A DNA stretch of 44,631 bases from Anaerolineae bacterium (GTDB lineage Bacteria > Chloroflexota > Anaerolineae > Aggregatilineales > Phototrophicaceae). Below, in pieces: positions 1-7,669 of the stretch. The notes under the pieces are model-generated. The model had not been told where the DNA came from, made no database searches, and saw only the letters and a list, made by a program, of their open reading frames with translations. The stretch is taken from NCBI GenBank assembly GCA_013360465.1, contig JABWBO010000025.1, positions 1-44,631 on the forward strand, in the 5' to 3' direction. The stretch's first letter is position 1. The number at the start of each line of letters is the position of its first letter. The position numbers and the translations under genes are program-made.

Positions 1-1
1 C

Positions 2-211
2 GTCGATCTGGGCTTGGCGGCGCTGGAGGCGCGCGGGGCGCTGGTGCGCGTCTCCGATTCCGCCGAGGGCTTCGTCATCGCGCCGGGCACGGGCGAGGTC
101 GCCCCGGATGCGCCGGAACAGCGCGCCCGCCTGAACGCCGCTCTGGAAGAGATGCGGGCATTTCGCGCGCACCTGCGGCAGACCTCGGCGCTGGAAGCCC
201 TGTTCCGGTGA
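2..211 (+). CDS. C-terminal end of a truncated unknown protein
   Basis: The frame is open from the first bases of the window and ends with TGA at 209-211, so this is the last ~69 codons of a gene that starts outside. The visible part reads like a small winged-helix-type tail (an ALEARGALVRV strand-turn, then a GFVIAPG strand) followed by an amphipathic helix with many Glu, Arg and Ala. I do not recognise the family. A DNA-metabolism protein tail (for example a RecJ-like C terminus) is a weak possibility only. The codon use is like that of the neighbours. Confidence 0.6.
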   Translation, partial: VDLGLAALEARGALVRVSDSAEGFVIAPGTGEVAPDAPEQRARLNAALEEMRAFRAHLRQTSALEALFR

Positions 212-264
212 TGAAGGGAAGGCGCATGATCCTGCGGGTCGCCCCTACGGCACGGATGGTGTAG

Positions 265-285
265 GGGAGAGCCGGCGGCTCTCCC
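265..285. terminator. hairpin between convergent genes
   Basis: A perfect 9-bp inverted repeat, GGGAGAGCC / GGCTCTCCC with a 3-nt loop, sits between the stop at 211 and the stop of the convergent citrate synthase at 309. A second arm pair, CCCCTAC (242-248) and GTAGGGG (261-267), could compete with it. No T-tract follows, so a terminator role is inferred from the position and the stem. Confidence 0.5.
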
Positions 286-308
286 GGTGTTGGCTTTCCC
301 GCCGCCGA

Positions 309-1550
309 TCAATCGTCTGCGGGCATCTCGCCGACGTAGCGGGCGCGCGGGCGAATCAGCATGCCGCCGGCGTACTGCTCGATGGCGTGGGCGATCCACC
401 CCACCGAGCGCCCGACCGCGAACATCCCCAGCGACGCGCCGGGCGGGAGATCGAGCAACCGCGCCAGCGCCGCCAGCGCCAGATCGATATTCGGGGCGAT
501 CTCTTTCACCTCCCTCATGACCGCCGTCAGCGCATCCAGGCGCGCCAGGACCGGCGCACCCGGCGCTGCTTCGCGCATCATGGCGATCAGGGCGACGGCG
601 CGCGGATCGCCTGCCGGGTACAGTCGATGACCGAAGCCGGGGATGCGCTCGCCGCGCCGCAGCCGGTCCGCCGCCGCCCGCGCCAGATCGCCCGGCGTAT
701 TCAGAAATGCCTCGGTCAGCTCGGTGTTGCCGCCGTGTTTGAAACCGGTCAGCGCCGCCAAGCCCGCCGCCACGATGGCGTAGGGGTTGGCGTCCGTGCT
801 GGCGGCAACTCGCGCGGCAAACGACGAGGCGTTGAGTTCGTGATCGGCGCACAGGATGAGCGCGGCGTTGATCAGCGGCGCGGCGTCCGGGCGGTCCCAG
901 CCCGCTGCGATCTGCCCGGCGATCCCGGCTTCTGCTGGTCCTCTTCCTTCACCGCCGGTCAGCGCCGCCGCCAGCAGGCGCACGATTCGTCCCCCGGTCC
1001 GCGCCACCGCCGGCGCGCTCAGGTCATATGCCGCCAGATCATCCGCGCCGGCGAACGCCAGCGCCACCGCCATGCGCGCCGGCGTCGGCAAATGTGCTGT
1101 TGGCAAATGGGGTGCCGGTAGATCGCGCGCGGCGGACAGTCCCTCCAGCCGCTCAGGCGAACGCGCCGCGTCGAACAGCGCGCCCGCCTGCGCCCGGTCG
1201 CCGGTCCAGAGCAGCGCCGCCGTCTGTTCAAACGACGCCTCGCGCGCCAGGGCTGCCGCATCCCATCCGCAATAATACAGACGGTGATCGCGGATCAGCG
1301 TCAGGGCCGAGTCCAGCATCGGCGATCCCCAGTGCAGGGCATCCTGCGCCGCCTTCGCCGGGTCACGGCGATACGTCTTGCGCGCCGCCAGCGCCTCCAC
1401 ATCCTCAGCATGATAGCGCCGTTCGCGCGTCGATTCGTCGCCCACTTCCGAGCGAATCTGCCCCCGGCTCACATAGGCATAGAGCGTTGCCCGGCTGACG
1501 CCCAGACGTTCCGCCGCCTCTCCCGCCGTCAGGTATTGTCGTCGCGCCAT
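309..1550 (-). CDS. citrate synthase family protein with N-terminal helix-turn-helix
   Basis: Condenses acetyl-CoA (or another acyl-CoA) with oxaloacetate. Residues 1-58 form a MerR/excisionase-type DNA-binding domain (LTAGEAAERLGVSRATLYAYVSRG region), which canonical citrate synthases lack. The rest is a citrate synthase fold. The three catalytic residues of the family are present: His237 in ADHELNASSF, His308 in GFGHRLYP and Asp356 in NIDLALAAL. A short in-frame duplication (PHLPTAHLPTP, residues 148-157) lies in a variable region. The 413-aa length fits the HTH-bearing subfamily. The start at 1550 begins directly at the HTH. The gene is divergent from a DRE-TIM condensing enzyme, with only 88 bp between them. 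Inference: the HTH may let the enzyme bind its own promoter region. Whether the substrate is citrate or 2-methylcitrate cannot be told. Confidence 0.88.
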   Translation of the reverse strand: MARRQYLTAGEAAERLGVSRATLYAYVSRGQIRSEVGDESTRERRYHAEDVEALAARKTYRRDPAKAAQDALHWGSPMLDSALTLIRDHRLYYCGWDAAALAREASFEQTAALLWTGDRAQAGALFDAARSPERLEGLSAARDLPAPHLPTAHLPTPARMAVALAFAGADDLAAYDLSAPAVARTGGRIVRLLAAALTGGEGRGPAEAGIAGQIAAGWDRPDAAPLINAALILCADHELNASSFAARVAASTDANPYAIVAAGLAALTGFKHGGNTELTEAFLNTPGDLARAAADRLRRGERIPGFGHRLYPAGDPRAVALIAMMREAAPGAPVLARLDALTAVMREVKEIAPNIDLALAALARLLDLPPGASLGMFAVGRSVGWIAHAIEQYAGGMLIRPRARYVGEMPADD

Positions 1551-1556
1551 GATCTA

Positions 1557-1588
1557 TTGATTTCTCCATCAAGATTGACAGTATTGAT
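1557..1588. promoter_or_regulatory. candidate operator: TTGAT/ATCAA inverted repeats
   Basis: TTGAT (1557-1561) and ATCAA (1568-1572) form an inverted repeat with a 6-bp spacer, and a further TTGAT lies at 1584-1588 (TATTGAT occurs at 1555 and at 1582). The cluster covers the predicted transcription start and the leader of the HTH-citrate synthase gene. Binding by the HTH domain of that same enzyme is an inference from position only. Confidence 0.35.
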
Positions 1589-1593
1589 CACCT

Positions 1594-1622
1594 ATTTTAC
1601 GCTGATGTCAGATCGGGGTCAA
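1594..1622 (-). promoter_or_regulatory. sigma70-type promoter of the HTH-citrate synthase gene
   Basis: Reading the minus strand, TTGACC (1622-1617) is followed after exactly 17 bp by TAAAAT (1599-1594), so transcription would start near 1587, ~35 bp before the ATG. It lies within the coding-free gap between the two divergent genes. Confidence 0.6.
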
Positions 1623-1638
1623 CATTTCGAGGCTGCAC

Positions 1639-2964
1639 ATGTCCATCATGCCTGAGCCGGCACAGCCGGAGTACTTTGAGGATCACTTCCCGCGCGACTC
1701 GTTTCCGCGCTACGTCTGGGCGGAAAACCGCCCGGAGGACCTGCCCGCCGACGCCTGGACGACCGAGACGACGCACCGCGACGGTCAGCAGGGCGGGCTG
1801 CCGCTGACCACCGAGCAGAGTCTCACCATCTACGACATCCTGTGCCGCTTCACCGGCGGCTCGCGCGCCATCCGCCAGGCGGAATTCTTCGTCTACCGCC
1901 CTTCCGACCGCGCAGCGCTGGACGGCGCGCTGGACCGCTGGCGATCCGGCGCGCCTATCGAACCCACCACCTGGATTCGCGCCTCCGCCAAAGATGTGGC
2001 GCTGATCCGTTCGCTTGGCGTGCGCGAGACGGGGATGCTGGCATCGGCTTCCGACTATCATACCTTCCACAAGTTCAAGCCGGGCGGGCGCAATCAGGCT
2101 GCCGAGACCTACCTCGAAGCCGTCCGCCTGACGCTGGAAGCGGGCATCCGTCCGCGCCTGCACCTGGAAGATGCCACCCGCGCCCCGCTCGACTTCATGC
2201 TGCCCTTCGTCGAAGCGGTGATGCAGATCGCCCAGCCCTACGGCGAGGCACAGCGCCCGAAGTTCCGCATCTGCGACACGATGGGTTTGGGGCTGCCCTA
2301 CGACGACGTGGCGCTGCCGCGCAGCATCCCGCGCATGGTCCAGGCGGTGCGGGCGCTGGGCGTCGCGCCGGAAGCCCTGGAATTCCACCCGCACAACGAC
2401 ACCGCGCTGGTGGTCGCCAACTGCCTGGCGGCGGTGCGCGCAGGCTGCGCGGCGATCAACGGCACGATGCTCGGCAAGGGGGAACGCACCGGCAACGCCC
2501 CGCTGGAAGCGGTGCTGCTGCATCTGATCGGCATGGGCTGCTTCGAGGCGGAACCACCGGATTTCCGGGCGCTCAACGATCTGGTCAATCTGTACGCCGC
2601 GATGAATGAGTCGATTCCGCCCAAGTACCCGCTGTATGGGCGCGACGCGCACCGCACACGCGCCGGCGTCCATGCCGACGGCTTGAACAAGTTCTGGTGG
2701 ATGTACGCGCCGTTTGACGTGCCTCGGCTGCTGGGACGCCCGCTGGAAGTTTCGCTGACCAAAGACTCCGGCGTCGCCGGGCTGATCTTCATCATCCGCC
2801 AGCGCACCGGTCTCGCCCTGACGAAGGATGATCCTGCCGTGCAGGCGGTTCACGAGTGGATGCTGGCGGAGTTCGACGGCGGGCGGATCACGAGCATCGA
2901 ATGGGAAGAGATCGCGCCGCGTCTGCCCGCGATCCAGTATTCGCATGTCAAAAGGAGTCGCTAA
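1639..2964 (+). CDS. DRE-TIM condensing enzyme (2-isopropylmalate/homocitrate synthase-like)
   Basis: A metal-dependent TIM-barrel enzyme of the HMGL-like family, which makes a C-C bond between acetyl-CoA and a 2-keto acid. The family's DTTLRDGxQ signature appears as ETTHRDGQQGG with Arg47 and Asp48. The metal-binding HxHND motif is at 250-254 (FHPHNDTAL), and the glycine-rich GKGERTGNA motif is at 279-287. The length of 441 aa matches the barrel plus a short accessory region, without the LeuA regulatory C-terminal domain. The start ATG at 1639 is supported by GAGG at 1629-1632. It is divergent from the HTH-citrate synthase. Possible activities are homocitrate, citramalate, isopropylmalate or Re-citrate synthase. 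The sequence alone does not decide, and the His in place of Leu before RDG marks a distinct subfamily. Confidence 0.8.
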   Translation: MSIMPEPAQPEYFEDHFPRDSFPRYVWAENRPEDLPADAWTTETTHRDGQQGGLPLTTEQSLTIYDILCRFTGGSRAIRQAEFFVYRPSDRAALDGALDRWRSGAPIEPTTWIRASAKDVALIRSLGVRETGMLASASDYHTFHKFKPGGRNQAAETYLEAVRLTLEAGIRPRLHLEDATRAPLDFMLPFVEAVMQIAQPYGEAQRPKFRICDTMGLGLPYDDVALPRSIPRMVQAVRALGVAPEALEFHPHNDTALVVANCLAAVRAGCAAINGTMLGKGERTGNAPLEAVLLHLIGMGCFEAEPPDFRALNDLVNLYAAMNESIPPKYPLYGRDAHRTRAGVHADGLNKFWWMYAPFDVPRLLGRPLEVSLTKDSGVAGLIFIIRQRTGLALTKDDPAVQAVHEWMLAEFDGGRITSIEWEEIAPRLPAIQYSHVKRSR

Positions 2965-4040
2965 CGCCCCGACTCAGTCCATCTATTTGCATCGGGATCG
3001 TAAATCCAGGTTTCTGAGTCGAATTGCTGGCGGCTGGCTCCGCCACCGAACAGGACAATTCGATCCGCTGAGGGAACATACGCCATCCGATGCCAACCAC
3101 GTTCGCTGGGAGATGCGGCGGGATGCAGCTCGCTCCAGGTATTGGCAGCGAAGTCATACGCCCAGGTATCGCCGAGAGGGTCCTCCCTGCCTCTGGACTC
3201 GTATATCCCGCCGAACAGGACGACCTGTCTCAGGTTGTCGTTGTAGACCATATCCGCGTATCCACGCGGCGAAGGGGCTTCAACGGGTTCCATCGCCGTC
3301 CAGGAGTCGGTATTGTAATCATAAGCCCAGGTGTCGTTAACCACCACGAACCCATCAGGGTTATCTGCTGCAATAACGCTGCCAAACAGGATAACGCGAT
3401 CCGCCTGGACATCATAAGCCACTGCCGCATAGTTCCGTCCCGGCGGGCTGACTGCCGGGTTCATTTGCGTCCAGGTGTTGCTGTCAAAATCATATGCCCA
3501 GGTCTCGTTGGGAAATAGCCAATGATTAGGCGGACGGGAATTGACGACATCTAACCCGCTGAAGAGAATCATACGGTCAGACTCCGAATCATAAGCCAGC
3601 GCACTGCCTAAGAGCGCCGGGGGTTCCGTTTCCGGTTCCATATTGGTCCAGGCATCGGTGTTGTAATCATAAGCCCAGGTCTCTCTGAAGAGGATGGCGG
3701 GCCAATCCCCGCCCAGGAACATGATCACGCGATCCGACTGGGCATCATAAGCCAGCAGCCCGTGATTCGAAGGCGCTTGAGCGGGACTCATCAGTGTCCA
3801 GGTGTTCGTATGGATGTCGTAGGACCAGGTGTCCGTGTGGGTGTCAAAACTCCTGTCCGATGTCATTGTGAGACCGCCAGAGACGATGACCCGATCTGAT
3901 TCAAGATCGTAGGTCATATGATGGTATCCACGCGGAGAGGGTGTGGGTGCGGGCAGCGTATTCTGCCGTGATCGCACCGTCGAAAGTGGCACTAAAACAA
4001 GCGCTGCGTTCAGGAAGACAAGAAACATACGTCTTAACAT
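2961..4040 (-). CDS. secreted kelch-repeat beta-propeller protein
   Basis: The 359-aa product begins with a signal peptide (MLRRMFLVFLNAALVLVPLS) and then consists of about six kelch motifs. Each has the pattern AYD..SDRVILFGG followed by ETWAYDYNTNTWT.M.P, which predicts a single six-bladed propeller outside the cytoplasm. The repeats are regular and cover the whole mature protein. No enzymatic residues or membrane anchor are seen. Its stop codon overlaps the stop of the convergent gene at 2964 by four bases. The start ATG at 4040 has AGAGG about nine bases upstream. A binding or scaffold role is usual for this fold; the partner is unknown. Confidence 0.85.
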   Translation of the reverse strand: MLRRMFLVFLNAALVLVPLSTVRSRQNTLPAPTPSPRGYHHMTYDLESDRVIVSGGLTMTSDRSFDTHTDTWSYDIHTNTWTLMSPAQAPSNHGLLAYDAQSDRVIMFLGGDWPAILFRETWAYDYNTDAWTNMEPETEPPALLGSALAYDSESDRMILFSGLDVVNSRPPNHWLFPNETWAYDFDSNTWTQMNPAVSPPGRNYAAVAYDVQADRVILFGSVIAADNPDGFVVVNDTWAYDYNTDSWTAMEPVEAPSPRGYADMVYNDNLRQVVLFGGIYESRGREDPLGDTWAYDFAANTWSELHPAASPSERGWHRMAYVPSADRIVLFGGGASRQQFDSETWIYDPDANRWTESGR

Positions 4041-4198
4041 GCGGTTTTGCCTCTTTCACAAACGCAAAAACCGAACAACCTTACCTTTGCGGATCAGCCT
4101 TCAGCTGCGCGAATAGAAGCAGTCCTAATATATATATCACGATTTTAACCACATCTGCTTGACGAGCGAGCGCCTGCCGAGCGAATACCTTGGCTCGC

Positions 4199-4420
4199 TC
4201 ACACGGATGACGCCGTCTCTATTTCAGTCCTTGATGTGCCGTTCAAGGCGAGGCGAAGCAGGTCCAGGGCTTGCAGGGTGAGCAGGTTGCGCAGCGTGCC
4301 GCCATAGCGCCGCTCGCCGCCGTCGAAGTCGCAGAAGCGCCCCGGCTGCGTGTGCAGATGTGACCCGTCGCTGGCGATTCCGCTGTCCGGCAGAGGACGC
4401 GCCGCCCGCAGGTGGATCAG
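4199..4420 (-). pseudogene. remnant of an SGNH hydrolase C-terminus
   Basis: About 165 bp (roughly 4250-4412) are nearly identical to 7690-7851, the 3' end of the SGNH lipoprotein gene. Translated, this gives the same block: LIHL.AARPLPDSG, the DGSH catalytic Asp/His block, RYGGTLRNLLTLQALDLL. Upstream of 4420 the similarity stops abruptly and there is no GDS block or signal peptide, so only the last ~60 codons survive, followed by an unrelated tail to a stop at 4199. Near-identity at DNA level points to recent duplication or gene conversion. A 7-bp inverted repeat (4164-4170 / 4194-4200) lies just beyond its 3' end. Confidence 0.75.
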
Positions 4421-4534
4421 CCCGTTGCCGTCCAGCGGCTCGCCCGTGTAGCCGAATTCCGTCTGCGGGCTGCCGCGATTGGTCGGCACGGTACCGGTTC
4501 CGCTTGCGAGAGCGCCGAAGCGCCCCCGAATTTG

Positions 4535-4564
4535 TGGACACGCTCCAATTCTATTGACTATAAT
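4535..4564 (+). promoter_or_regulatory. sigma70-type promoter of the sensor kinase gene
   Basis: TGGACA (4535-4540) and a perfect TATAAT (4559-4564) are separated by 18 bp, placing transcription start near 4571 and giving a ~34-nt leader to the ATG at 4605. The 4041-4604 stretch otherwise holds only the SGNH remnant and an AT-rich segment (4120-4150). Confidence 0.65.
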
Positions 4565-4604
4565 CGTCAGCCACAAAACACCCTACAACAATGTCGAGGA
4601 CTGC

Positions 4605-6677
4605 ATGAGCGATAATGCGTCTTCATCGAACAGATCCGCTTCGTTGAACGATGCCGCGACCGTCGAAATCGCATCACCGACCTGGCTCTGGCTCGGACGG
4701 GCGCTTTATGGCGCACTCCTGATAGCTTCGGTGATCTTCATTGGCCAGATGACATTTGCCGCCCTCACGTACCACCAGGCGCTCGCCGCAGAGGAACTTG
4801 CCGACAGCGGATGGGCGGACCTCTACGTCTGGGGGCAGGTCCTGGTGCGTCTGGTGGTTCATGTCTTCTTCCTGTTCATCGGCGTCTTGATCTTCTGGCG
4901 CAGATCGCATGACCGCTTCGCTCTGTTGGTATCCCTGGCGCTGATCACGTTTGGCGCCGGGGGCCCGGCGTTCTACCTCGCCATCCCCAATCTGACGACA
5001 TTTCTCGCTGAGAATGGACTCACCTGGGGCTACTATCTGCTCTCTCCGCTGGGCTGGTCGCTGTTCGCCTTCACAGCGATCACCTTTCCCGATGGACGCA
5101 TCGTTCCGCGCTGGATGCGCTACGTCAGCGTGATTGTGCTGCTGGAAGTTCTCGCGTGGGCAATGCCGTCGGATTCGCCGCTTTACCCCTTCAGTTGGTC
5201 GCCTTGGGTTATCGCAGTCGTCACCGTCCCGGTCTGGTTGGTGCTTTCCTACGGCTATTATTATCGCTTTCGCTACATTTCGACCCCCACGCAGCGCCAG
5301 CAGATCAAGTGGTTCATGGTTCTGTTCGTCGCCTACATGGTGATGTACATGAGCGCGTTCATCATTCGCGCGCTTTTCCCCGAAACTTTTCCGCTCGGCG
5401 GCGTGTATTATCACGCAGTTTTTCTGATCGGCAGCGCCAGCGCAGTGGTAATACCCATTGGTCTGCTCATCTCCATCATGCGCTACCGCCTGTGGGACAT
5501 CGATCTGGTCATCAACCGGTCGCTGGTCTACGGTACTGCGGGTACGGTCGCGCTGCTTGCCTTCGCCATCCTGCTCGTCGGTCTGCAGTCGCTGACTGGG
5601 CAGTCGCAGCCCGTCCTCGTGGTGCTGATTTCGGCACTGATCTCAGTCGCCCTGTTCATGCCGCTGCGCAACCGGTCTCAGCATCTGATTGATCGCAATC
5701 TCTACCGGCTGCGCTACGATTTGAACGAGTTGGATCGCATCCGGCGCGGCGTGGTCATCAAGAATCCCGGCACCCTGTCCGGTCGCAAGCTCGGGACTTA
5801 CGTCGTGCAGGACCTGATTGGCAAGGGCGGCATGGGAGAGGTGTATCGCGCGGAGGGCAACGGAGAAATCGTCGCAATCAAAACGCTGCTGAGCGAAGCC
5901 ACCCCCAACGATGAGATGCTGCAGCGCTTCCAGCGCGAAGCCCAGACCGGCATGTCTCTCCACCATTCCAACATCGCTCGCGTGCGAGCCATCGACAGCC
6001 AGGACGGATTGATCTACATGGTCATGGATTACCTCGACGGACAGGATCTGGGTCACTTCCTCAAGTCGAAGGGCAGTTTGTCAGCCGACAAGGTCGTCGA
6101 GATCGTCACCAAACTGGGCGAGGCGCTGACCGCCGTGCATGACGCGGGTCTGGTTCATCGGGACATCAAGCCCTCGAATGTCATGCTGGTCTCCGAAGGC
6201 GAGCACGAGACCGGACGGGTGGTCCTCATGGATTTTGGCGTCACCAAGATCCAGGGCGCGAAGACACTGACCAGAGCCGAGACCGTCGGCACGATTGAGT
6301 ACATGGCGCCGGAGCAGATCGTCAACGCCCGCGAAGTCGACCACCGCGCCGACATCTATTCGGTGGGCATCATGATGTACGAAATGGTCATCGGCGAGCG
6401 TCCCTTCACCGGAAACGTTGGGCAGGTGGTCTTCGCGCAGATTCAGCAGCCCTCCCCTGATCCGCGGAAGGCGAACAAGGACGTGCCGCGTCCATTGGCA
6501 AAGGCGATCATGAAGGCGTTGGAAAAGAACCCGGATGATCGCTTCCGGTCGATGGCTGAACTGGTTCACGCCCTGCGAAACGAGCCTGAAAAGGACGTAC
6601 TGGAGGGAATGGCGGATCTCCTGATTATGCGTACCCCCAGCAACCTTCGCCCGGCGGGCGGGACCAGCGCCATCTAG
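4605..6677 (+). CDS. membrane sensor-Ser/Thr protein kinase fusion
   Basis: Residues ~25-370 carry about eight membrane helices, ending in the segment MRYRLWDIDLVINRSLVYG. That segment is typical of the N-terminal sensor of many histidine kinases. Residues ~397-680 are instead a Hanks-type Ser/Thr kinase: glycine loop IGKGGMGEVY (~404), the AIK lysine, HRDIKPSN (~515), DFG (~543) and APE (~567). All catalytic residues are present, so it should phosphorylate protein substrates in response to a membrane signal. The kinase domain is C-terminal and no PASTA repeats are visible. The start at 4605 (GAGGA at 4596-4600, promoter just upstream) is preferred over an in-frame ATG-like codon at 4479, which lies in the remnant. 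The gene is 690 codons and appears monocistronic. Confidence 0.85.
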   Translation: MSDNASSSNRSASLNDAATVEIASPTWLWLGRALYGALLIASVIFIGQMTFAALTYHQALAAEELADSGWADLYVWGQVLVRLVVHVFFLFIGVLIFWRRSHDRFALLVSLALITFGAGGPAFYLAIPNLTTFLAENGLTWGYYLLSPLGWSLFAFTAITFPDGRIVPRWMRYVSVIVLLEVLAWAMPSDSPLYPFSWSPWVIAVVTVPVWLVLSYGYYYRFRYISTPTQRQQIKWFMVLFVAYMVMYMSAFIIRALFPETFPLGGVYYHAVFLIGSASAVVIPIGLLISIMRYRLWDIDLVINRSLVYGTAGTVALLAFAILLVGLQSLTGQSQPVLVVLISALISVALFMPLRNRSQHLIDRNLYRLRYDLNELDRIRRGVVIKNPGTLSGRKLGTYVVQDLIGKGGMGEVYRAEGNGEIVAIKTLLSEATPNDEMLQRFQREAQTGMSLHHSNIARVRAIDSQDGLIYMVMDYLDGQDLGHFLKSKGSLSADKVVEIVTKLGEALTAVHDAGLVHRDIKPSNVMLVSEGEHETGRVVLMDFGVTKIQGAKTLTRAETVGTIEYMAPEQIVNAREVDHRADIYSVGIMMYEMVIGERPFTGNVGQVVFAQIQQPSPDPRKANKDVPRPLAKAIMKALEKNPDDRFRSMAELVHALRNEPEKDVLEGMADLLIMRTPSNLRPAGGTSAI

Positions 6678-6679
6678 AG

Positions 6680-6790
6680 CGTGCCTGCAAACCCGGTTTT
6701 CACACAACCTCACCCCCTGCCCCTCTCCAATTGGAGAGGGGCGGTTGAGCGCAGCGAAACGGGGTGAGGTGAGCAGTTTGCAGACAGACC
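6680..6790. repeat. MITE-like palindromic dispersed repeat, copy 1
   Basis: Nested inverted repeats: CTGCAAAC (6685-6692) with GTTTGCAG (6776-6783), CCTCACCCC (6708-6716) with GGGGTGAGG (6761-6769), and in the centre a perfect 22-bp palindrome at 6720-6741 built from CCCCTCTCCAA and its complement. The left half is repeated almost identically at 44341-44425. It contains no ORF and lies between the convergent kinase and GNAT genes. Confidence 0.8.
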
Positions 6791-6830
6791 CTAGCATCCA
6801 CTGAAGTGCGCCGATAACTTGAGCCACGCG

Positions 6831-7658
6831 CTAGCCGACCAGCTTCTCCATCTGAAACTGGTTGACGGCGGACCGGGTCATGCCGCTGCGCTCGAAGATC
6901 GGACCGTACTCCTCCGGGCAGATCGCCGGGACGCGCCACGCCTTGCCGGGATGCGCGGTGATCAGCGCACCGACCAACCGGGTCGCTGTGCCCTGGCGCT
7001 GACTTTCCGGCGGGACCGCCAGACCGCTGATCGTGATCGTCTCCGCCGACGGGCTGCTGATCACCGCATAGGCGCTGCCCAGGCGGTAGGCGGCGGACGG
7101 CGGACCGGCGGTGATCACCGTCTCGCCGCTGCACTGCCAGGGCAAATTGGGCGATCCCCAGGCGGTGATCTTGCGGGCGGCTTCGGCGACATCGACGCTG
7201 ACAAGCGCCGCCGGTTCGCCGGTCAGGCTGCTGCCAGTCCACCCCAGCAGGCGGCGCATCCGGCGGTATCCGTAAGACTCGTAGAGGTGTACGGCGCGCG
7301 GGTTCTGCTCGATCACCTCCAGCGTCATCGTCCGGTCGCCGCTGTCGCGCGCCTCCCGCTCGATCTCGCCAAGCAGCCAGCGCCCCACCCCTTGACTCTG
7401 CGCCGCCTGGGTGATCCCCATCAGCCCCACGCGGATCGACGCCCCGCGCCGCGCCAGCAGCGCAATTCCCGCAGGCTCGTCGTCGCGCAGGACGACCAGG
7501 CTGCGAACGAGGCCGATCCCGTTCTGGGTCAGGAAGCCCGCCAGCAAGCGCGGGGCGAAATTCACCTCGCCGCCGACGTAGCCTACGAAGGATCGGTTGA
7601 TCACGCCGCACAGGACCTCAAGCGGATATTCGACGGCGCTCTTCACGGTCAGAGTCAC
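6831..7658 (-). CDS. tandem-domain GNAT acetyltransferase
   Basis: A 275-aa protein with two GNAT-like halves. The first (to ~165) has the acetyl-CoA-binding block SQGVGRWLLGEI and the terminal NPRAVHLYESYGYRR motif. The second (~170-275) repeats the fold with SQRQGTATRLVGALI and ends EYGPIFERSGM. GNAT enzymes move an acetyl group from acetyl-CoA to an amine; the substrate here is unknown. The start is GTG at 7658 with AGGA about eight bases upstream. It begins 11 nt after the SGNH lipoprotein gene and is the last gene of the era-ACP-ligase-SGNH run, so a link to envelope acylation is possible but not shown. Confidence 0.75.
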   Translation of the reverse strand: MTLTVKSAVEYPLEVLCGVINRSFVGYVGGEVNFAPRLLAGFLTQNGIGLVRSLVVLRDDEPAGIALLARRGASIRVGLMGITQAAQSQGVGRWLLGEIEREARDSGDRTMTLEVIEQNPRAVHLYESYGYRRMRRLLGWTGSSLTGEPAALVSVDVAEAARKITAWGSPNLPWQCSGETVITAGPPSAAYRLGSAYAVISSPSAETITISGLAVPPESQRQGTATRLVGALITAHPGKAWRVPAICPEEYGPIFERSGMTRSAVNQFQMEKLVG

Positions 7659-7669
7659 GATGTTTTTCC

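Noticed and set aside
387-1121. 244-codon plus-strand frame opposite citrate synthase
   Set aside because: Arg/Gln-rich shadow; the minus strand carries the catalytic residues.
1597-2946. 449-codon minus-strand frame opposite the DRE-TIM gene
   Set aside because: Shadow frame; the plus strand has the HRDGQQ and HxHND motifs.
4479-4604. Longer N terminus for the sensor kinase
   Set aside because: It would extend through the promoter and the SGNH remnant; the ATG at 4605 has a ribosome binding site.
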